DNA of 42,181 nucleotides. Source: Hymenobacteraceae bacterium. Lineage in GTDB: Bacteria > Bacteroidota > Bacteroidia > Cytophagales > Hymenobacteraceae. A program made the position numbers and the translations under genes. Below the pieces are notes generated by a model, which worked only from the letters and a program-made list of their open reading frames with translations, did no database searches and had not been told where the DNA came from. Below, piece after piece: positions 1 through 7,894 of the stretch (within the stretch, counting starts at the first letter, position 1; every line of letters starts with the position of its first letter). The stretch covers positions 1 through 42,181 of the forward strand of contig JAKONR010000444.1 in the NCBI GenBank assembly GCA_022701825.1. Reading direction: 5' to 3'.

Positions 1-458
1 AATGGGTGGGAAATGGAGAAATAGCGGCAAAAGCAAGCGTTTCCGGCCGAAAACCAGCCGGAGGGGCATTCTAGGGTGAATGTCTCAACTATCGAATACT
101 TAGCGGACAGATAACTCAGGCCAAATCGGACATAGTAACTTGCGGCCGGAAGTATAGGAGTATAGCAAGCCGTAATAAGCCAAAAACCCGATTTTTATTT
201 GCGCAATCGTTGCCGGCAACGTTACCGGAGAAGGCGGCGAACCAGGCTAGCCGTAGCGGTTAGCTGTGAGTAAAGCCATGCTACAACCGCCGGCCGCGGC
301 CGCAGGAGCCAAGCTGGCCGTGCAGTAAAATTCGCGCCGGGTTCGTAGCGGCTGAGTACATACCCTGCGAAACCCCGCACAAAACAACGCTGCCAAGCTG
401 AACTATAGCAGCGTGTGCCCACTGGCCGTACTTTCGGCGCTCCATCAACTTTCGCCGC
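1..458. other. upstream region without a convincing gene
   Basis: No supported gene is visible. The short minus-strand frames here lack recognisable protein character. A small GTTGCCGGCAAC-type palindrome lies near 208-219. A stop codon in the M1 frame at 399-401 limits how far the downstream gene can extend upstream. No clear TAnnTTTG promoter was found. Confidence 0.5.
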
Positions 459-3404
459 GTGCGTACACTGCTACTTTCCCTCACCTTGGCCGCGCCGCTG
501 CTGGCCCGCGCCCAGGCCCAAGCGCCTTATTTTCAACAAGAAGTCAAGTACGACATCGACGTGCGGCTCGACGACCGGCAGCACCGGCTGCGCGGCCGCG
601 AGGCGCTCACGTACCGCAACAACTCTCCCGAGGCGCTGACATTCATCTGGTTTCACCTCTGGCCCAATGCCTACCGCGACAATAACACGGCCTTTGCCCG
701 GCAGCAGCAGCGGCAGGGTAAGAAAACATTTCTGTTCGCGCCGCCCAGCGCGCGCGGCTTTATCGACAGCCTGGCCTTCACGGTAAACGGCCAGCCGGCC
801 ACCCTCGAAACCGACCCGCGCAACCCCGACATGGCCCGGCTGCGGCTGCCGCAGCCGCTGGCCCCCGGCGCGGTGGCCACCATCGCCACGCCGTTTCGGG
901 TGCAGCTGCCGGCCTCGTTTTCGCGAGGCGGGCACGTGGGGCAGAGCTACCAGATAACGCAGTGGTACCCCAAGCCGGCCGTGCTGGACCGGCGCGGCTG
1001 GCACCCCATGCCCTACCTCGACCAGGGCGAGTTTTACTCCGAATACGGCTCGTTCGACGTCCGCATTACCCTGCCCGCCAACTACATCGTGGGCGCCACC
1101 GGCGAGCTGCAAAACCCCGAGGAACTGGCCCGCCTGCGCCAGCTGGCCGCCGCCACCGCCCGCAAAACGACGGATAAGGATTTTGGCAAAGACCTGGCGT
1201 TTCCGGCCTCGGCCCCGGCCCCCAAAACCCTGCGCTACGTGCAAGACCGCGTGCACGACTTCGCCTGGTTTGCCGACAAGCGCTTCAACGTGCTGCACGA
1301 CTCGGTGCGCCTGGGCTCGGGCCGGGTGGTGCAGTCGTGGGTGCTATTCACCAATAGCCAGGCTACCAAGTGGGTAAAGGGCCTGCAGGATGTGAACACC
1401 GCCCTGCGCCGCTACTCGGAGTGGGTAGGCGAGTACCCCTACGCCAGCGCCACCGCCGTGGATGGTGCCCTCTCGGCCGGCAGCGGCATGGAGTACCCGA
1501 TGGTGACCGTAACCCAGCCGGACGCCATCGTGCACGAGGTGGGCCACAACTGGTTTTACGGCATTCTGGGCTCCAATGAGCGCGATTTTCCGTGGCTCGA
1601 TGAAGGCGTGAATACCTACTACCAGACCCGCGTGGAGGAGCTCACCGACCCCCGCGCCGGGATGCTGGTCGACCTGGCCAAGGTGCCGTTTCTGGGCCGC
1701 TCGTTTGGGCTCGACAGCGTGCCCGGCGCGGGCCTCAACCAGCTACCCTACCAGGCGCTGGCCAGCCGCGGCCTCTACCAGCCGGTGCAGGGGCCGACGT
1801 CGGACGACTATACGCAGTTCAACTACGCGGCCACGGTGTACTACAAAACGGCCGTGTCGCTCAAGTACCTGGCGGCCTACCTGGGGCAGGAAAAATTTGA
1901 CCAGGCCATGCACCAGTACTACGCCCGCTGGCAGTTTCGGCACCCGTACCCCGCGGATATGCGGGCCGTGTTTGAGGAAAGCACCGGGCAGCCGCTGGGC
2001 TGGTTTTTTGACGGCCTGCTCACCCAGGCGCGGCCCTACGACGCCAGCCTGCACGACCTGCGCACGGCTGGCGGGGCCGTGCAGGTGCGCGTGCGTACTA
2101 CCTCGGCCGCGCCCTGGCCGGTGCCCGTGTCTACGCTCGACGCCCAAAATAGGGTGCTCGAAACCCGCTGGACCGCGCCCCTCAGCCAGGCCGACGCCGG
2201 CGGTGGCGAGCTCAGCTTCCGGCCCGACAACGTGGCCGCCGTGGTCATCGATGCCGGCTACCTCACCCCGCAGCTCAACCGCGCCAACGACCGCCTGCGC
2301 CTGACGGCCAGCGCGCCCGCCCGCGCCCTGCGCGTGCGCCCGTTGTTCAGCATCGAGCGCTGGGACAAGTCTACTATCAACTGGCTGCCTGTGCTGGGGG
2401 CCAATACGGCCGATAAATTCATGCTCGGGGCGGCGTTTTATAGCAGCCTCGTAGCCCCTAAGAAGCTGCAATACATCATTATGCCGATGTTCAGCTTTAG
2501 CCGCGGCAAGCTCAATGGCATCGCGCACGTGCAGCGCAATGTGCTGCCCGCGCACCTGGGCCGCGAGCTTATTGCCGGGGCCACCGTGCAGCGCTTTGAA
2601 GAGTACACCAAACTAGAGCCAGCCCTGACGCTGGTGCTGCCGCACCGCGTGGGCTACGGCCCCCGCCAGCAGGTCAAGTTATCGTTCACGACCGTAATCG
2701 GCGAAAACCAGAACCGTCTCAACACCATTGCCACCGCCGAGTACGCCGTGCGCCACGCCGACGCCCTGCAAGCCTGGAGCGCCGACCTCGACCTAAGCCG
2801 GATGCAGGCCAGCAGCCGCAGCGGCCCGGCCGCCCTGCTGCTACGCGGGGCCGCCACCTACCTGCGCTTCTACTCGCCCAAAAAGCGGGTGCAGGCGCGC
2901 CTGTTCGGCGGCCGGTTTTTGCAGAGCGGCACGCAGGATGCCTTCGTGCTGGGCCTCAGCGGCAGCCCCGACTATCGCCGCCAAACCTTCTTCCTCGACC
3001 GCCAGCAAGTCTCGCCCGCCCTGGCCGCCCAATACCACCAGACCGACAACCGCGACGGCGCATTTCGGGCCTACCTGCCCGTGAGCAGCACCCACTGGCT
3101 CAGCACCCTCAACGTGCAGGCCGACGTGCCCGGCCTGCCCCTAGCCGTCTTCGCCGACCTTGGGGCCACTAGCGAGCGCTTCCGCGTGGGCGACCGCCCC
3201 GGCAGCCAGCGCCTATACTATGACGCCGGCCTCACGCTGCCGCTGTTCCGCAATTTTCTGGAGTTTTACTTCCCCATCGCCGGCTCGCAGTACGCCGATG
3301 GCTTCCCGAGCAGCGGCCGGGAGTTTGGGGATAATATCCGCTTCGTGCTGAATTTTAATACACTGAACCCGTTGCGGGCGCTGGATGAGGTGCTGGGCAA
3401 GTAG
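459..3404 (+). CDS. M1 family metallopeptidase with C-terminal barrel-like domain
   Basis: Probable exported zinc aminopeptidase of the gluzincin M1 family, which removes N-terminal residues from peptides. A GTG start gives a signal peptide (MRTLLLSLTLAAPLLARAQA), so export is likely. The M1 signature is complete: a GSGMEYP exopeptidase-type motif just upstream of HEVGH (His359, Glu360, His363), then an 18-residue spacer and the third zinc ligand Glu382. At 981 aa it is longer than the catalytic core. The last ~350 residues alternate hydrophobic and polar stretches and end in aromatic-rich strands, which resembles an outer-membrane beta-barrel or surface-antigen domain; that part is inference. 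A stop codon at 399 and the lack of an in-frame ATG upstream support the GTG start. The 57-bp inverted repeat begins 12 bp after the stop codon. Confidence 0.88.
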   Translation: MRTLLLSLTLAAPLLARAQAQAPYFQQEVKYDIDVRLDDRQHRLRGREALTYRNNSPEALTFIWFHLWPNAYRDNNTAFARQQQRQGKKTFLFAPPSARGFIDSLAFTVNGQPATLETDPRNPDMARLRLPQPLAPGAVATIATPFRVQLPASFSRGGHVGQSYQITQWYPKPAVLDRRGWHPMPYLDQGEFYSEYGSFDVRITLPANYIVGATGELQNPEELARLRQLAAATARKTTDKDFGKDLAFPASAPAPKTLRYVQDRVHDFAWFADKRFNVLHDSVRLGSGRVVQSWVLFTNSQATKWVKGLQDVNTALRRYSEWVGEYPYASATAVDGALSAGSGMEYPMVTVTQPDAIVHEVGHNWFYGILGSNERDFPWLDEGVNTYYQTRVEELTDPRAGMLVDLAKVPFLGRSFGLDSVPGAGLNQLPYQALASRGLYQPVQGPTSDDYTQFNYAATVYYKTAVSLKYLAAYLGQEKFDQAMHQYYARWQFRHPYPADMRAVFEESTGQPLGWFFDGLLTQARPYDASLHDLRTAGGAVQVRVRTTSAAPWPVPVSTLDAQNRVLETRWTAPLSQADAGGGELSFRPDNVAAVVIDAGYLTPQLNRANDRLRLTASAPARALRVRPLFSIERWDKSTINWLPVLGANTADKFMLGAAFYSSLVAPKKLQYIIMPMFSFSRGKLNGIAHVQRNVLPAHLGRELIAGATVQRFEEYTKLEPALTLVLPHRVGYGPRQQVKLSFTTVIGENQNRLNTIATAEYAVRHADALQAWSADLDLSRMQASSRSGPAALLLRGAATYLRFYSPKKRVQARLFGGRFLQSGTQDAFVLGLSGSPDYRRQTFFLDRQQVSPALAAQYHQTDNRDGAFRAYLPVSSTHWLSTLNVQADVPGLPLAVFADLGATSERFRVGDRPGSQRLYYDAGLTLPLFRNFLEFYFPIAGSQYADGFPSSGREFGDNIRFVLNFNTLNPLRALDEVLGK

Positions 3405-3415
3405 GGTAGGGGGCT

Positions 3416-3580
3416 CGTCGGGCGCGGAACCTCACCCCCTAGCCCCCTCTCCAAAAAAGAGGGGGGACTAGTTCTAGTTCTAGGTCTAGTTCTAGCTTTT
3501 AGAAGTGAGCGCTAAAGCAAAAAACTAGTCCCCCCTCTTTTTTGGAGAGGGGGCTAGGGGGTGAGGTTCCGCGCCCGACG
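3416..3580. repeat. perfect 57-bp-arm inverted repeat (MITE/REP-like)
   Basis: Arms 3416-3472 and 3524-3580 are exact reverse complements over 57 bp around a 51-bp centre. They contain CCTCACCCCCTAGCCCCCTC and end inward with the self-palindromic ACTAGT. The centre starts with short tandem CTAGTT-type repeats. The repeat lies between the convergent M1 and ASCH-like genes, so as RNA it could act as a bidirectional terminator. Its size and perfection fit a dispersed palindromic element better than a simple terminator. Confidence 0.85.
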
Positions 3581-3602
3581 GGCCATCGCCAGCATAAGCA
3601 GC

Positions 3603-3956
3603 CTAATACCGCAGCTCCGTCCAGTGCAAAAGCTGCCCCCGAAAAGGTAGGGGCTGTGCCGCAAAAAACGCGAACAAGTCGGCGGCCAAAGCAAACCCGT
3701 CGGCTTGCGCCAAGGCTAACAACTCGCGCGGACTGAGTAGCCGCTTGTCAATGCGCACCTCATTAGCAGTCAGCTCAATATCCTGAATAGAGACGATGGG
3801 TAGCGGCGGCCAAAACTCGTATTGGTCGGGCTGTCCGGCCCGAATCACAAATTGAGCTACCTCGCCTACCCGCCACCGTTGCCCCGCCCGGATAGTGTGG
3901 ATTTTGATGCCCGCCATAATGGCCGGCACAAAGTCCTCGTTGAAGCCCAGTATCAT
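3603..3956 (-). CDS. ASCH/PUA-like domain protein
   Basis: This 117-aa protein begins MILGFNEDFVPAIMAG followed by KIHTIRAGQRW, the usual opening of small ASCH-type proteins (PUA-like fold, thought to bind RNA or nucleotides). No catalytic assignment is made. It overlaps the end of the xdhC-like gene by 4 bp on the same strand, so the two are probably co-transcribed and translationally coupled. The family call rests on the N-terminal pattern only. Confidence 0.7.
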   Translation of the reverse strand: MILGFNEDFVPAIMAGIKIHTIRAGQRWRVGEVAQFVIRAGQPDQYEFWPPLPIVSIQDIELTANEVRIDKRLLSPRELLALAQADGFALAADLFAFFAAQPLPFRGQLLHWTELRY

Positions 3957-5077
3957 GCCTCGGCCGGAATGTGCACCGTGCCGGCCCGCTCGCGCAGGGG
4001 CCGGCCCTGCCGCCCGCTGTGCTGCGCCTGGATTTCGGCCACGATGGCCAAGGCAATTTCCTCGGGCGTTTCGCTGCCTAGGTCGAGGCCAATGGGGCTG
4101 TGCAGCCGCTCGCGCAACTGCTGCACTTGCACGGTAGGAAAGGCATCCAGCTCATCGAGCAGGCGCTGGGCCTTGAGGCGTGGCCCGAGTAGCCCGACGT
4201 AAGGCGCGGGCGAAGCCAGCAAGGTTTGCAGCGCGGCAAGGTCGTAGGCGTAGTTGTGGCTGAGCAGCACGTGGTAGGCCAGCGGGTCGGGCGTGGCCGT
4301 TTCCAGCTCGCGCACGGGCACGATGCGCACCTCGGCCGCCTCGGGGAAACGTGAGGAAGTAGCCAGGTTGGGCCGGCCATCGACCACCGTGATATGCCAG
4401 CCCAGCGAGCCCGCCAAGTGCACCAGCGGCTGGGCGTCGTTGCCGGCCCCGTACACCACTAGGCGCAGCGGCGGCAGCAGCAGCTCCAGCGAGGCCCGCA
4501 CCGGGCCAGCGTCAGTTCCGATGGTCAGAATCTGCGGTTTTCGTTGTGCCAGGGTGGCGCGGGCAGCCTCGGCCAGCGGGGCAACAAGCAGTGGCGTGCC
4601 GCGCACCGCGCCCGTTTCGGTGAGCAGCACGCGCTGCCCCACGGCGGCTTTCAGGCCGCTGGCATCGGTTTCGAAGATGGTAGCCAGCACGGCTGGCACG
4701 GGGTGCTGCGCAAAGCCGCGCAGGATTTCCAGCGGGTTGTCGGGATTTGCAAAATCGAGCGGCTCCAGCAGGATGCGCACCACGCCCTGGCAGCCGGGGC
4801 CGAGGCCGTGGCGGGGGTCGTCTTCGTCGCGGGTGTCGTAGGTGACGAGCGCCGGCTCGCCCTGAAAAATGGCGCGCCGTGCCCGCTGCCGCGCATCGCC
4901 TTCGAGGCAGCCGCCGCTGATGGCGCCGGTCAGCTCGCCGTCTTCGGTGACGAGCATGCGGGCGCCGGGGCGGCGGTAGGCCGAGCCCAGGACTTCGACC
5001 ACGGTGGCTAGGGCGCAGGGGCGCTGGGCGGCGCGGTGGTGGTCGTAGGCCAGGAAAAGGCGTTGAAGTTCGGTCAT
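3953..5077 (-). CDS. XdhC/CoxI family molybdenum-enzyme maturation protein
   Basis: Cytoplasmic 374-aa protein of the XdhC family. Characterised members bind molybdenum cofactor and help sulfurate and insert it into xanthine-dehydrogenase-type enzymes. The N-terminal XdhC/CoxI domain shows GSAYRRPGARMLV (about residues 31-43) and GAISGGCLEGD (51-61). The C-terminal half has a Rossmann-type VVYGAGNDAQPLV motif and the typical YVGLLGP and LHSPIGLDLG segments. Length is normal for two-domain members. No xanthine dehydrogenase structural genes lie in the window, so the client enzyme is unknown. The promoter should lie in the 122-bp gap shared with the divergent AraC gene. Confidence 0.87.
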   Translation of the reverse strand: MTELQRLFLAYDHHRAAQRPCALATVVEVLGSAYRRPGARMLVTEDGELTGAISGGCLEGDARQRARRAIFQGEPALVTYDTRDEDDPRHGLGPGCQGVVRILLEPLDFANPDNPLEILRGFAQHPVPAVLATIFETDASGLKAAVGQRVLLTETGAVRGTPLLVAPLAEAARATLAQRKPQILTIGTDAGPVRASLELLLPPLRLVVYGAGNDAQPLVHLAGSLGWHITVVDGRPNLATSSRFPEAAEVRIVPVRELETATPDPLAYHVLLSHNYAYDLAALQTLLASPAPYVGLLGPRLKAQRLLDELDAFPTVQVQQLRERLHSPIGLDLGSETPEEIALAIVAEIQAQHSGRQGRPLRERAGTVHIPAEA

Positions 5078-5199
5078 TGCAGGAAAAAGTAGCTTGGGCA
5101 GTACGCTGGGGGGCGCGGCGTGGTTATTAAACTACCAATCCGCAAAGGCGGTTCTGAGGGTGCTGCGCTAGCTCCATCAGCGGCCTTGGCATTACTTAT

Positions 5200-6078
5200 A
5201 TGACAGCTGCCATTCCTGTTTTTCAGCTCGGAGCCCTGGCCGCCCCCGCCCAAAAGCCGGCTGCCGTGCTCTTCCTAGGCCCAAACTCAACGGCGCCGCA
5301 CCTGCCCATCAACTTGCCGTATCGCAGTGATTACTACAAAATCGGCATCGTGCTAAGTGGGAGTGCCCGCCTGCAAGTCAATCTCGAAACCTACGAGCTA
5401 GGGCCCAATTCGCTGATGGTGCTCTCGCCCTACGTCATCAAGCAGTGGCCGTATTTCTCAGCCGATTTCGATGGCCTCAGCCTCTTCTTTACCAAGGAGT
5501 TTGTCGCAACCAGCGGCTTGAACCTGGATGCGTTCGCGTTTTTTGAGCGTGATGCCCGCCACGTGTTCACCCTGCCGCCAGCCGAAGCGGCGGATATGAC
5601 AACCCTACTGCGCACTATTGAGCAGAAATACGACGCGCCGCACGCCTACCGCGAAGAGATTTTGCGCAGTCTCATCCACATTCTGCTGCACGAAACGGCC
5701 CCGATTTATAGCGCGCAGCACGGGGCGGCCAAAACTGGGCAGACGCGCAGTCAGCTCATTGCCGCCGATTTCAAAAAGCTGGTTAACACCCACTACGCCA
5801 CCGAGCGCAGCCTGGCTTTCTACGCCGATAAGCTGTGCATCAGCCCCAAGCATCTCGCCGAAACTGTGAAGCAAGCCACGGGCAAGCGCGCCGTAGCCTG
5901 GCTGGCCGAGGCCGTGCTGCTCGAAGCGCACGTGCTGCTTCAAAATCCAGCCCTGGCCATCGGCCAGATTGCAGAGGCGCTGCACTTTGCCGACCAGTCC
6001 GCTTTCGGCCGGTTTTTCCGAAATAATACGGGTGTGTCGCCGGCCGGCTATCGGCACACTGTTGCGCGGACTTCGTAG
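5200..6078 (+). CDS. AraC family transcriptional regulator
   Basis: This 292-aa protein has a variable cupin-like N-terminal sensor domain and a C-terminal double helix-turn-helix domain (about 190-290). The DNA-binding part shows LAFYADKLCISPKHLAETVK for the first HTH and IGQIAEALHFADQSAFGRFF followed by TGVSPAGYR for the second, the classic AraC/XylS ending. It is divergent from the XdhC-like gene across 122 bp and may control it; that is inference. It is the last host gene before the integrase. Confidence 0.9.
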   Translation: MTAAIPVFQLGALAAPAQKPAAVLFLGPNSTAPHLPINLPYRSDYYKIGIVLSGSARLQVNLETYELGPNSLMVLSPYVIKQWPYFSADFDGLSLFFTKEFVATSGLNLDAFAFFERDARHVFTLPPAEAADMTTLLRTIEQKYDAPHAYREEILRSLIHILLHETAPIYSAQHGAAKTGQTRSQLIAADFKKLVNTHYATERSLAFYADKLCISPKHLAETVKQATGKRAVAWLAEAVLLEAHVLLQNPALAIGQIAEALHFADQSAFGRFFRNNTGVSPAGYRHTVARTS

Positions 6079-6132
6079 TCCGAGTGCGCAAGCGGCCAGC
6101 CAGATGTACGCGGACTGCAAAGTCCGCGCAAC
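6061..6132. repeat. 22-bp inverted repeat with symmetric mismatches
   Basis: Arm 6061-6082 reads GTTGCGCGGACTTCGTAGTC plus CG. The reverse complement of 6111-6132 is the same except at two positions (CG-T versus TG-C). Each arm can also fold on itself (CGGACT..AGTCCG). The repeat overlaps the last codons of the AraC gene and could end its transcript. It resembles a bacterial REP-type repeat unit. Confidence 0.7.
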
Positions 6133-6366
6133 AGAGCTACTGCCGCCCTTTGGCCCAATCTTCCCGCCCTTTAGCCCTTCCTGCGCCCCCTAGCCGGCCG
6201 GAGCTTTGTGGCATGAAAATCATCGTCACTGGTTCCCTCGGGAATATAAACCGTGTAGATGGCGGCCCAAAATTGTTCATCTGTTGCAGGAAGGGGCCGC
6301 CAAAATAGCCCGAAAGCAGGTTTTATATGAAATGGGTGGACATTATTACCCTTGCATATTCGTACC

Positions 6367-6389
6367 TTCATGCCCCGTTTCATGCCCCG
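6367..6389 (+). repeat. tandem 11-bp direct repeat upstream of integrase
   Basis: TTCATGCCCCG occurs at 6367-6377 and again at 6379-6389 (period 12), just before the integrase ATG at 6398. Closely spaced direct repeats beside a tyrosine recombinase gene may be recombinase arm-type sites or an operator. Neither role can be shown from this window. Confidence 0.5.
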
Positions 6390-6397
6390 AATTCCTT

Positions 6398-7642
6398 ATG
6401 GCTACCGTTTCTTTTCACCTGCGAAACCCCAAGGCCGCCGAGCCTACGCCCATTTTTATGCTGCTGTACGCCGATGGCAAGCAGACCAAAATAAAGACGG
6501 GTCTGCGCATCCACCCCGCACAGTGGAACGCGCCCGAGCAAAAGGCCAGAACGCGGGGCAAGGGGACGCTCGCCACCAACGGGGCAACCAATGACAACCT
6601 GGCCGGCCTGGCCGAGCGGGCGGTGGCGTTCTACGGCCAGCGCCGCGCCGCTGGGCACCTGCCCACGGGGGCCGAGGTGTGGGACGCAATCAAGCCAGCG
6701 GTGGGCGGTGCGGTAGCTGTTATAGAGCGCCCGCGCCCGCTGACCGACTTTGAGGAGTACCTGCGCGACGCGGCCGGGCGGCTGAGCGTTGCCACTATCA
6801 AATCGAAGCAAACCACCTGCGGGCACCTAGCGGCCTACGCTAAGACGTTGCCCGCGCCCCTTGAATATACCGACCTCACCCGCGAGTTTAAAGACGGGTT
6901 TACGGCGTACTTGGCTAATCAAAAAAAACTGGCCGACAGCAGCCTAAATAAGCAGCTTAAAATATTAAGGGAGTTTCTGGCCTACGCCGCCGACCACGGC
7001 CGAACTGCGCGCATTGAAACGCGGGGCTGGAGCTGGAAGCACAAGGACGCCGAAATTATTGCCCTGACTGAAAGTGAACTGGCCGCCATTCAGGCGCTAA
7101 CCGACCTCTCGCCGCGCTTGGAAAACGCGCGCCACCTTTTCCTTCTCATGTGCTTTACGGGCCTGCGCTACTCTGACGCGGCCCGGCTAAAGCCTGAATA
7201 CCAAAAGGGCGACCTGCTGCAACTGGTGGCAAAGAAAACGGGCGACGCGCTCCAGGTGTACATTCGCAAGGCGCTGCGGCCCATACTGGCAAAGTATTGG
7301 GCGGGCGAGTTGCGCTTGATAACGCTGCAATGCTTGGGCAATCACATTAAGGACTTAGGCCGCCTCGCGGGCATAGACACGCCCACGGAGGTTATTAGGT
7401 ACTACAAGCAAACCAGCCAGCCAGTGCGCGAAACGCACCCCAAATACAGGCTGCTGGGCTGCCACACTGGCCGGCGTACCTTCGTAACGCTCTCAATTGA
7501 CCGAGGCGTGGCCACCGACGTGGTAATGCAGGCCACGGGCCACAAGAACTACAAAACCCTGCAACGCTACAACAAAACCACGGCCAAGCGGCAGGTGGAC
7601 GTATCGCGGGCGGCGTGGGGGGAAGAGGAGGGGGCGGGCTAG
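6398..7642 (+). CDS. tyrosine recombinase / phage integrase
   Basis: Site-specific recombinase of 414 aa with the Bacteroidota three-part layout: an N-terminal arm-binding domain, a SAM-like core-binding domain (about 125-215) and a C-terminal catalytic domain. Catalytic residues visible are Arg257 in TGLRYSD, His356 and Arg359 in CHTGRR, His382 in GHKNY and the nucleophile Tyr391 in LQRYNK. The ATG at 6398 is preferred because the protein then opens MATVSFHLRNPKA, as usual for these integrases. The open frame extends 64 codons further upstream from GTG at 6206, but that extension has no family character. A weak -7-like TACCCTTG lies about 50 bp upstream. The gene marks one end of the integrated element. 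Confidence 0.93.
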   Translation: MATVSFHLRNPKAAEPTPIFMLLYADGKQTKIKTGLRIHPAQWNAPEQKARTRGKGTLATNGATNDNLAGLAERAVAFYGQRRAAGHLPTGAEVWDAIKPAVGGAVAVIERPRPLTDFEEYLRDAAGRLSVATIKSKQTTCGHLAAYAKTLPAPLEYTDLTREFKDGFTAYLANQKKLADSSLNKQLKILREFLAYAADHGRTARIETRGWSWKHKDAEIIALTESELAAIQALTDLSPRLENARHLFLLMCFTGLRYSDAARLKPEYQKGDLLQLVAKKTGDALQVYIRKALRPILAKYWAGELRLITLQCLGNHIKDLGRLAGIDTPTEVIRYYKQTSQPVRETHPKYRLLGCHTGRRTFVTLSIDRGVATDVVMQATGHKNYKTLQRYNKTTAKRQVDVSRAAWGEEEGAG

Positions 7643-7653
7643 TTATAAAATCG

Positions 7654-7845
7654 CTACTGGATGGGCGGAAATACTTGCGTGTCTCCGCCCACCGCCCGCT
7701 GTGGGTCGTACACCGCCCCGGTGCGCGTGTCCAGAATACCGCCCGAGCCAAAGGGCACGTAGCGGCCATTGCGCGAAAGCTGATAGAGCAAAGTGCCCAC
7801 GGCAAAGGCCAAAATAAAGCAGACAGCAAGCAGGATTCGGTTCAT
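7654..7845 (-). CDS. small single-pass membrane protein
   Basis: This 63-aa protein has one N-terminal hydrophobic helix (LLAVCFILAFAVGTLLY), then a short soluble tail containing RYVPFGSGGILDTRTGAVYD. The DTRTGxVY end motif is typical of small bacterial hypothetical proteins and argues for a real gene. It converges on the integrase, with 11 bp between the stops. Function is unknown. Confidence 0.65.
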   Translation of the reverse strand: MNRILLAVCFILAFAVGTLLYQLSRNGRYVPFGSGGILDTRTGAVYDPQRAVGGDTQVFPPIQ

Positions 7846-7894
7846 ACGCCAGCGCTAAGTGCCCGAATATAGTTGCTTTGCAAGAAGTTTAATT

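Noticed and set aside
471-1298. 275-aa minus-strand frame inside the M1 gene
   Set aside because: Mirror frame of a GC-rich gene with complete catalytic motifs on the other strand.
6206-6397. Upstream extension of the integrase frame
   Set aside because: It has no family character, and the conserved N-terminus starts at the ATG at 6398.
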